From contig JBHJOC010000054.1 of NCBI GenBank assembly GCA_050330095.1, forward strand, positions 1 through 48,809: 48,809 nt of DNA. The letters run 5' to 3'. Within the stretch, counting starts at the first letter, position 1; the number at the start of each line of letters is the position of its first letter. The notes below the pieces were generated by a model. That model saw only the letters and a list, made by a program, of their open reading frames with translations. It was not told the DNA's origin and did no database searches. Below, one piece after another: positions 24,807 to 32,086 of this stretch. The translations under genes and the position numbers were made by a program. Source of the DNA: JBCBWG01 sp036804185. Lineage in GTDB: Bacteria; Pseudomonadota; Alphaproteobacteria; Rhizobiales; Hyphomicrobiaceae.

Positions 24807-24957
24807 GCATCATTGAGCCGATGTCGGCGGCAGTTTGCTCGAGCGCCGCCGATGCAGGCCCGTGGTTCGTCGCGCCAAACTCGCGACATGGCCGCGACGC
24901 CCGATCGATGTTGGCGCGACAGATGGGCCACGGGCAATATCAATAACGAGTTCCCGG

Positions 24958-25115
24958 TTTCCGTAGTTCGTCCGTCACCCTTGTCAGGTGTCTGAACGAA
25001 CGACGGAAAGCAAAGGGTACGAGCAACATCTTGGATCTCGTACCGCTTGTCGATCAGATGTCCCTGGAGGGCGCGTGTTGCGGACGGTCCAGGGACGTCT
25101 GATCGGCGGGACTAG
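24958..25115. repeat. Palindromic repeat family A, copy A2
   Basis: The first hairpin pairs TTTCCGTAGTTCGT (24958-24971) with ACGAACGACGGAAA (24996-25009), 13 of 14 positions. The second pairs CTCGTACCGC and CGATCAGATGTCCCTGG with CCAGGGACGTCTGATCGGCG (25037-25110). The right end merges with the CTAG of the adjoining B element. Confidence 0.82.
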
Positions 25116-25280
25116 TGTTCCGTCTCCGACACTTGGTTTCCTTTGCAGCACCCGATTGACCACGTGACGGAGACACAGGGAACACGAGCAACGTCGTGCT
25201 TCTCGTGTTGCTTTTGTCACTCACGCCTGGCAGGCGAGACTGCAAAAGGTGGGGACCAGGCGTGAGTGACGCAACACTAG
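25112..25280 (+). repeat. MITE-like palindromic repeat family B, copy B1 (most intact)
   Basis: This 169-bp element has perfect 8-bp terminal inverted repeats, CTAGTGTT (25112-25119) and AACACTAG (25273-25280). Inside are two hairpins: GTCTCCGACACTTGG (25122-25136) with an imperfect partner ending at 25174, and GTCACTCACGCCTGG (25216-25230) with a perfect partner CCAGGCGTGAGTGAC (25256-25270). It has no coding capacity. Related copies lie at 29031 and 13460. Confidence 0.82.
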
Positions 25281-25441
25281 AGCCAGAATCCCCGCGTTGG
25301 CTCGCGCAGACGTTGTGCAAAGGCGCTTCCCCTGCGCACGGGCCTCATCCCAAATACGCAACCCCAAACATGCCACCTCAAGAATGCGACCCGGCCCCAT
25401 CGAGCGCCTCAAACCGGGCCTGACCAACGGGCGAGCCAGCG

Positions 25442-26119
25442 ATGATTGACTCCTTCTGGCGCGGCTTTTGCGCCTTCACGAGAGCAGCTGCGTTCGTCGG
25501 CGGCGCCATGTTGCTCGTGGCGGCCTTCGTCGTCACGTACGAGATCATCTTGCGGAAAATCGTCAGCCCCGTGCTCGGTCCTGAATGGAATGTCACCGGT
25601 TCTGACGAGGTGGCCGCTTATCTTTTTGCAGTCGGTACAAGTTGGTCGCTCGCCTATGTCGTCACCTCACGCGCCAATGTCAGGATCGACGTGCTCTATG
25701 CCGTGTTCGGTCCGCGTTCGCGGGCGGTGCTCGATCTCATAGCACTCGCGCTGTTCATGGTGTTCGTTGCCTATCTGATCGAACGGGCGTGGTCGCTGGC
25801 GTTGATGAGCTATGATGGAAACATCCGCTCGAACACCACGCTGCGGGTACCGCTCGCCTGGGCACAGCTGCCATGGGCCATGGGGCTCAGCCTGTTCGCA
25901 CTCTCCTTGGTCCTGTCATTTCTGGTTACAATCGGACATCTTCTGAGTGGAAACCTCGCAGGCGCGGCGCGCGTCTCGGGTGCCGCTTCAGCCGAGGAAG
26001 AAGTTTCGGCCGAAATCGCCGGCCTCGGTCTTTCGACTTCCGGCGGCGACGGCAGCGCCGCAACTCATCGCGGCTCGCAAGACACACCACGCGGCCCACG
26101 CGCTTCGGGAGGCGCCTGA
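25442..26119 (+). CDS. TRAP transporter small permease (DctQ family)
   Basis: This 225-residue small membrane subunit has four hydrophobic segments (about 15-40, 55-75, 92-115 and 138-160) and the family motif SDEVAAYLFAVGTSWSLAYV followed by RANVRIDVLY. It links the large permease to the binding protein. The C-terminal 60 residues (from about 165) form a soluble Ala/Ser/Gly-rich extension (SAEEEVSAEIAGLGLS, then Arg/Pro-rich) that ordinary DctQ proteins lack. Its stop is one base before the dctM start, so the two are tightly coupled. Confidence 0.88.
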   Translation: MIDSFWRGFCAFTRAAAFVGGAMLLVAAFVVTYEIILRKIVSPVLGPEWNVTGSDEVAAYLFAVGTSWSLAYVVTSRANVRIDVLYAVFGPRSRAVLDLIALALFMVFVAYLIERAWSLALMSYDGNIRSNTTLRVPLAWAQLPWAMGLSLFALSLVLSFLVTIGHLLSGNLAGAARVSGAASAEEEVSAEIAGLGLSTSGGDGSAATHRGSQDTPRGPRASGGA

Positions 26120-26120
26120 T

Positions 26121-27407
26121 ATGCTTGGCACCGCGTTGTCACTCCTGATTGTGATGCTTGCGATCAGTGTGCCCGTTGCGGCTGTGATGGGCGTGCTAGG
26201 GCTGGCGCTCAGCAACTTCTTCAGCTTCATGCCGCTGCACCTTGCGATGGGCGAGGTCGTGTGGGGGGCGAGCGCGGAATATATCCTCATCGCGATCCCG
26301 CTGTTCGTGATGCTCGGAGAAATTCTGCTGCGCTCCGGGATCGCGACCAGGGTCTACGCAGCAATTGCGCAATGGCTGTCCTGGCTTCCAGGCGGGCTCA
26401 TGCACGCCAACATTGGGACCTGCACCGTATTTGCCGCCACATCCGGATCGAGCGTCGCGACGGCGGCGACTGTCGGGACGGTTGCTATCCCAGAGATCGA
26501 ACGGCGCGGTTATGACGAACGCCTGTTCCTCGGCACGCTCGCTGCCGGTGGCACCCTTGGCATCCTCATTCCGCCCTCGATCAACTTCATCCTCTATGGC
26601 TTGCTGACCAACACAAGTGTGCCGCGCCTGTATCTGGCGGGCTTCATCCCGGGCTTTATGCTCGCCGGGCTGTTTGTGCTCATCGTCCTCATCTACTGCC
26701 TCGTCGATCCAAAGAAGGGCGGCAGCCGCATCGAGACGACATGGCAACGGCGGATCGCGGTTCTCCCTGATCTGTTGCCACCGCTATTCATCTTCTTCGT
26801 CGTTGTCGGTTCGATCTACGCTGGCTGGGCAACACCCACCGAGGCGGCCTCGCTCGGCGTCGTCGCTGCATTGGTGCTCGTTGCCGCTTACGGGCAGTTG
26901 AGCTTCTCGCTGATGCGGGCCGTCCTCGAAGGCACGATGCGCACGACCGGCATGATCATGCTGATCATTTTGGCCGCTCAGTTCCTCAACTTCGTACTCG
27001 GCGCCATCGGCATCACCGACGGCATTGCTGAAGCTCTGAAGTCGCTCGGCCTGGGCGTCGTCGGAACTTTGCTGCTGATCGTCGTATTCTACCTGATCCT
27101 CGGCTGCTTCATGGAGACGATCTCCATGATGATCCTGACGACGCCGTTCGTCGTGCCCGTGATCGTCAGTCTCGGGTATGACCCGATCTGGTGGGGGATC
27201 GTCCTGACGATCCTGATCGAAGCCGCACTCATCACGCCGCCGATCGGGCTCAACCTCTATGTTGTGCAGGGTGTGCGAACGCGCGGGCAGATTACTGACG
27301 TGATCTTCGGCGCCATCCCCTTTGTCGGCGCCATGTTTCTGATGATTCTGCTTCTGATCGCGGTCCCGGACATTGCGCTGTGGCTGCCGCGGCTGGTCAT
27401 GGGCTAA
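26121..27407 (+). CDS. TRAP transporter large permease (DctM family)
   Basis: This 428-residue integral membrane transporter has about 12 hydrophobic segments and uses an ion gradient to take up the ligand delivered by the DctP protein. Family signatures are EYILIAIPLFVMLGEIL, ATSGSSVATAATVGTVAIPE, GTLAAGGTLGILIPPSINFI, ATPTEAASLGVVAAL, GCFMETISMMILTTPFVVPV and LITPPIGLNLYVVQGV. The start is the ATG at 26121 directly after the dctQ stop; the same frame is open upstream but overlaps dctQ. Confidence 0.93.
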   Translation: MLGTALSLLIVMLAISVPVAAVMGVLGLALSNFFSFMPLHLAMGEVVWGASAEYILIAIPLFVMLGEILLRSGIATRVYAAIAQWLSWLPGGLMHANIGTCTVFAATSGSSVATAATVGTVAIPEIERRGYDERLFLGTLAAGGTLGILIPPSINFILYGLLTNTSVPRLYLAGFIPGFMLAGLFVLIVLIYCLVDPKKGGSRIETTWQRRIAVLPDLLPPLFIFFVVVGSIYAGWATPTEAASLGVVAALVLVAAYGQLSFSLMRAVLEGTMRTTGMIMLIILAAQFLNFVLGAIGITDGIAEALKSLGLGVVGTLLLIVVFYLILGCFMETISMMILTTPFVVPVIVSLGYDPIWWGIVLTILIEAALITPPIGLNLYVVQGVRTRGQITDVIFGAIPFVGAMFLMILLLIAVPDIALWLPRLVMG

Positions 27408-27457
27408 GCGCGCAGTTGCGTCCGGCGCTCGACTTGGGCGGTGTCAATCGTTGCGAG

Positions 27458-28057
27458 TCAGCTTGCTGCCGCTCGACGGTCGGCAATGCGCTTTTCAACA
27501 GCGTCCAGGATGGCGAGCCGCACCTCATCAGGTGTCGGTGATCCACGCCGAACCGAAGCTGGAAGGGCGATCTGCTGCGCCCGCGCCATTGCCTTCAGAT
27601 GGCCGACATCGGTGATTTCAGCCAGCCGATCAGACACGGCGTCGCGTCCTTGTTTTTGAAAGGTCGGCACGAGGCCAAACGCATAGGGATCGAACGAACC
27701 CGCGACACGCGCTGCGGCTGCCGCAGCCTCTGGACCCGCGGAACCCTGCTCGTACGTGGTCATCGCAGATGACGATGCTTGCCCGGAGACACCATCACGC
27801 GCGCCGCTCGCCGCAGCCGCGTCCGGCCGTCGGGAAGCCTCTGGCGCTGGCCGCCGAACCGCGAACGCCGATTTCATCGGCATCGGTCGCCGCGAGATCT
27901 CGGCTGCGAGAATCGATGACATGAGCCGATCGCACATCATGCGAACCCTGTCGGCGGGCAGGGCGCTGCCAGCACAAAGCACAGCCTCGAGCACGTCTCG
28001 CAGAGCTCGCCCACGCACGAGGCGCGCCGGCCGCCTGCTGGTTCTCTGTTCCGTCAT
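27458..28057 (-). CDS. Conserved-looking protein paired with ParA-like ATPase, unknown function
   Basis: This 199-residue protein has a basic N terminus (MTEQRTSRRPARLVRGRALR), a helical region with RMMCDRLMSSILAAEISRR, a low-complexity Ala-rich linker and a well-structured C-terminal segment (about 120-199: FDPYAFGLVPTFQKQGRDAV, then LAEITDVGHLKAMARAQQIA and EVRLAILDAVEKRIADRR). I see no ParB-type helix-turn-helix or CTPase motif. It lies 52 bases downstream of the ParA-like gene on the same strand and is probably co-transcribed. An in-frame ATG at 28141 would overlap the ParA gene; 28057 is preferred because it clears it. It could be the cargo adaptor for the ATPase. Confidence 0.65.
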   Translation of the reverse strand: MTEQRTSRRPARLVRGRALRDVLEAVLCAGSALPADRVRMMCDRLMSSILAAEISRRPMPMKSAFAVRRPAPEASRRPDAAAASGARDGVSGQASSSAMTTYEQGSAGPEAAAAAARVAGSFDPYAFGLVPTFQKQGRDAVSDRLAEITDVGHLKAMARAQQIALPASVRRGSPTPDEVRLAILDAVEKRIADRRAAAS

Positions 28058-28109
28058 GCGCTTGGGTCGCCTCGGAATCACTGGCGTCTCCCGACGTCGA
28101 GGTCTTGTA

Positions 28110-28976
28110 TCAAACGGAGAGGAGCATCGACAGTTCCGCATGCAGCGCCCTCAGCGGCGTGATCGCTGCTCCGTACTTCTCTTCGATCGTCTGCGGTTCG
28201 CCGAGATAGTCGAACGAGTCGGCGATCTCTGACATCAACGGTAGCCGCGATGCGAGCATCGGGTGATTCGCCGCAATCGTGTCCACATAGATCGAATCCC
28301 GGCCACCTGGGCGAACGTAGTTGGCGAGGCACATGTAGCGCCGATCCATCATCGGCATGGCTTTGACGTCCTCGTCCGAACGCCCCTCGATGATCTGCGC
28401 GATCCGATCGACGGCGAACTCCGAAACCGCGTCGGGGCGGAACGGCACGATCACCTTGTCTGCGAGTTTAAGTGCCGCCGCCGTCGCGTGGCTCAAGCCT
28501 GGCGCACAGTCCATGACGATGATGTCGGCAATCGGCCGCGCGAAGCTCAGGGCCGCGCGAAAGTGGTCGGCGCACCGCAGTTTGGCTTGCTTGAACGGGG
28601 TCGACCCGCGCGAATAGTGCGTGATCAGTTCATCCTGCATGTCCTCGAAGTCGAGCGAACCTGCAATCAGGCTGAGCTTCGGCCGCGATCCGTCCGCGCG
28701 TTCGACCTCGCCGACGTTCGACGTCACGTAATCTTTGATCTTCGATTGCTGGATCGAGTAGAGCCGATCCTCGATGTAGGCGGCGACGTTTCGCGAGGCC
28801 ATCTTCGTCTCGAGCCAGCCCGTGCCGCCGAGCAGGATCAGTGACGAGTTCGACTGCGGGTCCAGGTCCATAACGAGGACGCGCTTGTTCGACCAGACGG
28901 CGAAGGCGTAGGCGAGCATGACGCTGACGGTCGATTTGCCAACGCCGCCTTTCCGGTTCGCGACTGCAAGAAACAT
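28110..28976 (-). CDS. ParA/MinD-family ATPase (orphan)
   Basis: This 288-residue protein has the deviant Walker A motif KGGVGKST (residues 9-16, after MFLAVANR), the A' motif VLVMDLDPQSNSS and the Walker B-like IIVMDCAPG. ParA-family ATPases use ATP-driven gradients on the nucleoid to place DNA or protein cargo. There is no parB or parS-like gene nearby and the replication-associated gidA/gidB neighbours of chromosomal parAB are absent, so this is an additional, orphan family member. The basic helical partner encoded directly downstream is the best candidate for its cargo link. Confidence 0.87.
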   Translation of the reverse strand: MFLAVANRKGGVGKSTVSVMLAYAFAVWSNKRVLVMDLDPQSNSSLILLGGTGWLETKMASRNVAAYIEDRLYSIQQSKIKDYVTSNVGEVERADGSRPKLSLIAGSLDFEDMQDELITHYSRGSTPFKQAKLRCADHFRAALSFARPIADIIVMDCAPGLSHATAAALKLADKVIVPFRPDAVSEFAVDRIAQIIEGRSDEDVKAMPMMDRRYMCLANYVRPGGRDSIYVDTIAANHPMLASRLPLMSEIADSFDYLGEPQTIEEKYGAAITPLRALHAELSMLLSV

Positions 28977-29530
28977 GGGGATCAGCCCTGGGTCATGGGT
29001 GGCGCTCGAAGCGGAGCCTGCGCGAGGCTCCTAGTGGCCCGTCTCCGACACTTGGTTTCCTTTTCAGCACCCGATTGACCAAGTGTGGGAGACAGAGGGA
29101 ACACTAACAACTTCATGAGTCTCGTGTTGCTTTTGTCACTCACGCTTGGCCGACGAGACTTTTGAAGCTGGGGACCAAGCGTTCGTGACGCCACACTCAG
29201 CCATTCATTCGGCGAGACAGTCCATTCGGACCGCCGGTGGTGGCAAATCGATGTGCCCCCGCCAGCATGTGCGATAGCCGACTCTGCACCGAACTGATAC
29301 GTCCCACGTGGGCCTCGCTGGCCTCGATGCCAAGCGCTACGAAATGCGCGTCTGGACGAGATGCATGCGGGCCACAGCGCGGGTGCTTGGTTGGCAATGC
29401 CTTCGCCGCGATCGTGTGTAAAGCCGATTGGCACGGGTATGGCATGGTTAGCGCTGAGAACGGCGACGCTGGGGCGGTCGTGCGATCGGATGTTACTGAG
29501 ACCCGATCGCTGTCCAGAAAAGGTGAACCG
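28977..29530. other. Intergenic region between parA-like gene and glmM
   Basis: These 554 bases separate two divergent genes and hold both promoters. A family B repeat occupies 29031-29198. The frame of glmM remains open far upstream (to about 29237), but that extension has no similarity to GlmM, so I treat 29199-29530 as leader. I see no other structure. Confidence 0.5.
29031..29198 (+). repeat. MITE-like palindromic repeat family B, copy B2
   Basis: This has the same plan and length as B1. Hairpin 1 pairs GTCTCCGACACTTGG (29041-29055) with CCAAGTGTGGGAGAC (29079-29093). Hairpin 2 pairs GTCACTCACGCTTGG (29135-29149) with CCAAGCGTTCGTGAC (29175-29189). The left end CTAGTG is kept; the right end (CCACACTC) has decayed. 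No family A hairpin adjoins it. Confidence 0.82.
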
Positions 29531-30892
29531 ATGGCGAGAAAGTACTTCGGGACGGACGGGATCAGAGGGCGCGCGAACACTCCGCCCATGACCTCCGAGA
29601 TGGCCCTACGCGTTGGGATGGCCGCTGGCAGCCTGCGAACTGGCGCGGGCGATGCACCGAAGCGGGTCGTGATCGGCAAGGATACACGGCTTTCCGGCTA
29701 CATGCTCGAAGCCGCGCTGATGTCAGGCTTTACCGCCGTCGGCTGCCAGGTGTTCCTGCTTGGTCCTATGCCGACTCCGGCCGTAGCCATGCTGACGCGC
29801 TCCATGCGCGCCGACATGGGTGTCATGATTTCTGCGTCGCACAACGCGTTCGACGACAACGGGATCAAGTTCTTCGACGCAGACGGCTACAAGCTCTCCG
29901 ACGAGGATGAGTTGCGCATTGAGGCTCTCATCGATACCGACACCGCTGGCCTGCTGGTCGCAGCGACAGATATCGGTCGAGCCCGTCGCGTCGACAGTGC
30001 TCAGGAACGCTACATCGAGTTCGCAAAGCGCACGCTGCCGCGCAACCTGAGCCTTGATGGCCTGCGCATCGTCGTCGACTGCGCAAATGGCGCAGCTTAC
30101 AAAGTCGCGCCGCAAGCGCTGTGGGAACTGGGCGCAGAGGTGATCACGATCGGTGACGAACCGAACGGTCGCAATATCAACGAGGAGTGCGGCTCGACCC
30201 ATCCAGCCGCCCTCGTTGCCAAGGTCAAGGAAACCCGGGCCGATATCGGAATCGCGCTCGACGGCGATGCCGACCGTCTCGTGGTGGTCGATGAGCGCGG
30301 TGACATTGTCGATGGTGATCAGCTCATGGCCGTGATCGGCGAAAGCTGGCACCGGCGCGGGCGCCTTGCGGCTGGCGGCGTCGTCGCAACGGTTATGTCG
30401 AACCTCGGGTTCGAGCGCTACCTTCAGGGCCTGGGTCTCAGTCTCGTGCGCACTGCGGTGGGCGACAGGTATGTCGTCGAGCATATGCGCAAGCACGGCT
30501 ACAACGTAGGTGGCGAGCAGTCGGGCCATATCGTCCTGTCGGACTATGCAACGACCGGCGACGGGCTCGTATCGGCCTTGCAGATCCTCGCCGTCGTGGT
30601 CGCGACGCGCCGGCCGGTCAGCGAAGTCTGTCGCCGTTTCGATCCGTTGCCGCAGTTGCTCGTCAATGTTCGCTACGATGGCGGCAAGCCCCTCGACGAG
30701 CCCATTGTCGTCCGCTCGATCGACGACGCGCGTCGCCGGCTCGGAAATGCCGGACGTCTCGTGATCCGGCCGTCTGGCACAGAGCCCGTGATCCGCGTTA
30801 TGGCCGAGGGTGAGGACGAAAAGCTGGTCCGCGAGATCGTCGCGCATATTGCCGAGACCGTGCGCACAGCGGCGAACAAGACAGCGGTTTGA
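29531..30892 (+). CDS. glmM: Phosphoglucosamine mutase
   Basis: This 453-residue enzyme converts glucosamine-6-phosphate to glucosamine-1-phosphate for UDP-GlcNAc and cell-wall synthesis. It has the four-domain alpha-D-phosphohexomutase fold. Motifs are the GTDGIRG N terminus, the phosphoserine loop MISASHNAFDDNG (Ser103 expected to be phosphorylated), the Mg site LDGDADR, the sugar loop GGEQSGHIVLSDY and the phosphate-binding RPSGTEPVIRVMAEG. The usual Pro after ASHN is Ala here. The start is the ATG at 29531 after AAAAGGTGAACCG. The often neighbouring ftsH or folP is not present. Confidence 0.97.
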   Translation: MARKYFGTDGIRGRANTPPMTSEMALRVGMAAGSLRTGAGDAPKRVVIGKDTRLSGYMLEAALMSGFTAVGCQVFLLGPMPTPAVAMLTRSMRADMGVMISASHNAFDDNGIKFFDADGYKLSDEDELRIEALIDTDTAGLLVAATDIGRARRVDSAQERYIEFAKRTLPRNLSLDGLRIVVDCANGAAYKVAPQALWELGAEVITIGDEPNGRNINEECGSTHPAALVAKVKETRADIGIALDGDADRLVVVDERGDIVDGDQLMAVIGESWHRRGRLAAGGVVATVMSNLGFERYLQGLGLSLVRTAVGDRYVVEHMRKHGYNVGGEQSGHIVLSDYATTGDGLVSALQILAVVVATRRPVSEVCRRFDPLPQLLVNVRYDGGKPLDEPIVVRSIDDARRRLGNAGRLVIRPSGTEPVIRVMAEGEDEKLVREIVAHIAETVRTAANKTAV

Positions 30893-30965
30893 CCGGGCCG
30901 GGCACGCGCCGCCGTGTCACTTCGTGACGACCGGTAACTGCTCCTTAAGCGTTCTCAGGCACTCT

Positions 30966-31019
30966 CCTTCTCGAGACGGGTAACACGCCGCCATCGCGGC
31001 CCGCGTTGTCGAGAAGGGG
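30966..31019 (+). promoter_or_regulatory. Leader hairpin that may mask the porin ribosome-binding site
   Basis: CCTTCTCGA at 30966-30974 is the exact complement of TCGAGAAGG at 31009-31017, and the second arm contains the GAGAAGGGG Shine-Dalgarno of the porin gene starting at 31027. Pairing would sequester the site. The arms are 34 bases apart. This is a structural observation; no RNA family is recognised. Confidence 0.4.
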
Positions 31020-31026
31020 CTTTCGT

Positions 31027-31806
31027 ATGCGCATCCCAACCGTTGTTGCCGCGACCGCCGCGGTGTTTTCTATCAGCAGCTCAATTGCGTCTGCCGCAGA
31101 CCTCAACACGGGCCTTCGCGGCTCTTACTCCTCGAAAGACGTGGTTTACGCAGAGCCGGTCGCAACCGCACCACGCCTTTATGGTCGCATCGACTTTTCT
31201 TATGGTCGCCATGACACCCCGGTTCTGACAGAGGCTGGGATCGATACGCTCACGAATGTCGGGTTTGACGACTCGAAGTCCTTCGGCGGCGGCATCGGCC
31301 TCTATTTCACCTCCAACGTTCGCGGCGACATCACCTATGAGCGTCGCTTTGAAACCGACGTCAGAGGCTCGCTGCTTCACGCTGGCGCGACGTTGCCAGG
31401 CGTGCGCGATTTCGGACTGCAGAGCGATCTGTTGCTCGCGAACCTCTACTACGATTTCGACATGCGCGGGCGGTTCACCCCCTACGTCGGGGTTGGCCTC
31501 GGCGCGGTTCGTCACTCGACGTCGCGCAGCATCGTCGAGAGCTGCAACTGCACGACCGGCGTGATGGAAGAGGGTGAGACTTGGAGCGTTGCTGGCGCCC
31601 TCATGGCGGGCGTCGGGATGCAGGTCATGAGCCGCGTGCACCTCGATGCCGGCTACCGCTTCCTTTACCTCGGAGAAGCCAAAACCGGCGTCATCAACTT
31701 CGAAGATGTGAATGGCGTGCCGGGCCCGCAAGCGTCCCCGGGCGTCAAGGTCGAAGAGATGCACGCTCATGAATTCCGTGTCGGCATGCGCGTTGATCTG
31801 CGCTGA
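31027..31806 (+). CDS. Outer membrane beta-barrel protein (Omp25/Omp31-like), copy 1
   Basis: This 259-residue protein has a signal peptide (about 1-24: MRIPTVVAATAAVFSISSSI, then ASAAD). An eight-strand-type barrel follows, with alternating hydrophobic residues, GIGLYFTSNVRGDITYERRF, YYDFDMRGRFTPYVGVGLGA and the closing strand EFRVGMRVDLR. It belongs to the alphaproteobacterial outer-membrane barrel family with Omp25. SCNC in an external loop is unusual and could form a disulfide. ATG at 31027 is chosen because GAGAAGGGG lies eight bases upstream. The next gene encodes a related barrel. Confidence 0.87.
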   Translation: MRIPTVVAATAAVFSISSSIASAADLNTGLRGSYSSKDVVYAEPVATAPRLYGRIDFSYGRHDTPVLTEAGIDTLTNVGFDDSKSFGGGIGLYFTSNVRGDITYERRFETDVRGSLLHAGATLPGVRDFGLQSDLLLANLYYDFDMRGRFTPYVGVGLGAVRHSTSRSIVESCNCTTGVMEEGETWSVAGALMAGVGMQVMSRVHLDAGYRFLYLGEAKTGVINFEDVNGVPGPQASPGVKVEEMHAHEFRVGMRVDLR

Positions 31807-32086
31807 GCCGACAGGGGCCGGAATGGCGGTGGTGCGGCCGGGCTCGGTCGTGCTGCCGCTCTGAGACGAGAAGCGCGGCGCGGTGGTCGCCACGGCATCG
31901 GGCCGCAGGGCGGATCGTTCGGGGTCCTCCCTGTGTGGTGCTCGCCAACGGTGTGCGTCGTGGTCGCGTCAAGTGGCCGAGGCTGGACGTGCTTCGCTCG
32001 GCCTCGCGCTGGGCTCGCAAAACAAAGTTTTCTACCGGCGGGGAGCTTGTTGCTCGTCCCTCGCCCCGTATCAGGGACCGAGAGAG

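Larger units (their letters stand above)
24807..25441. other. Repeat-filled gap inside the TRAP transporter gene set
   Basis: No gene is supported here. Just after the dctP-type gene TCGGCGGC (24824-24831) and GCCGCCGA (24845-24852) can pair as an 8-bp stem with a long loop, possibly a weak terminator or mRNA stabiliser. Repeat A2 (24958-25115) and repeat B1 (25112-25280) follow back to back. The last 160 bases before dctQ show nothing recognisable and may hold its promoter. Confidence 0.6.

Noticed and set aside
28110..28976. Plasmid or chromosome partition locus parAB
   Set aside because: No ParB-like gene, parS-like repeats or replication genes are adjacent; only the ATPase family is supported.
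29723..30847. A 374-codon open frame opposite glmM
   Set aside because: It is antisense to an essential conserved gene and its composition is typical of shadow frames.
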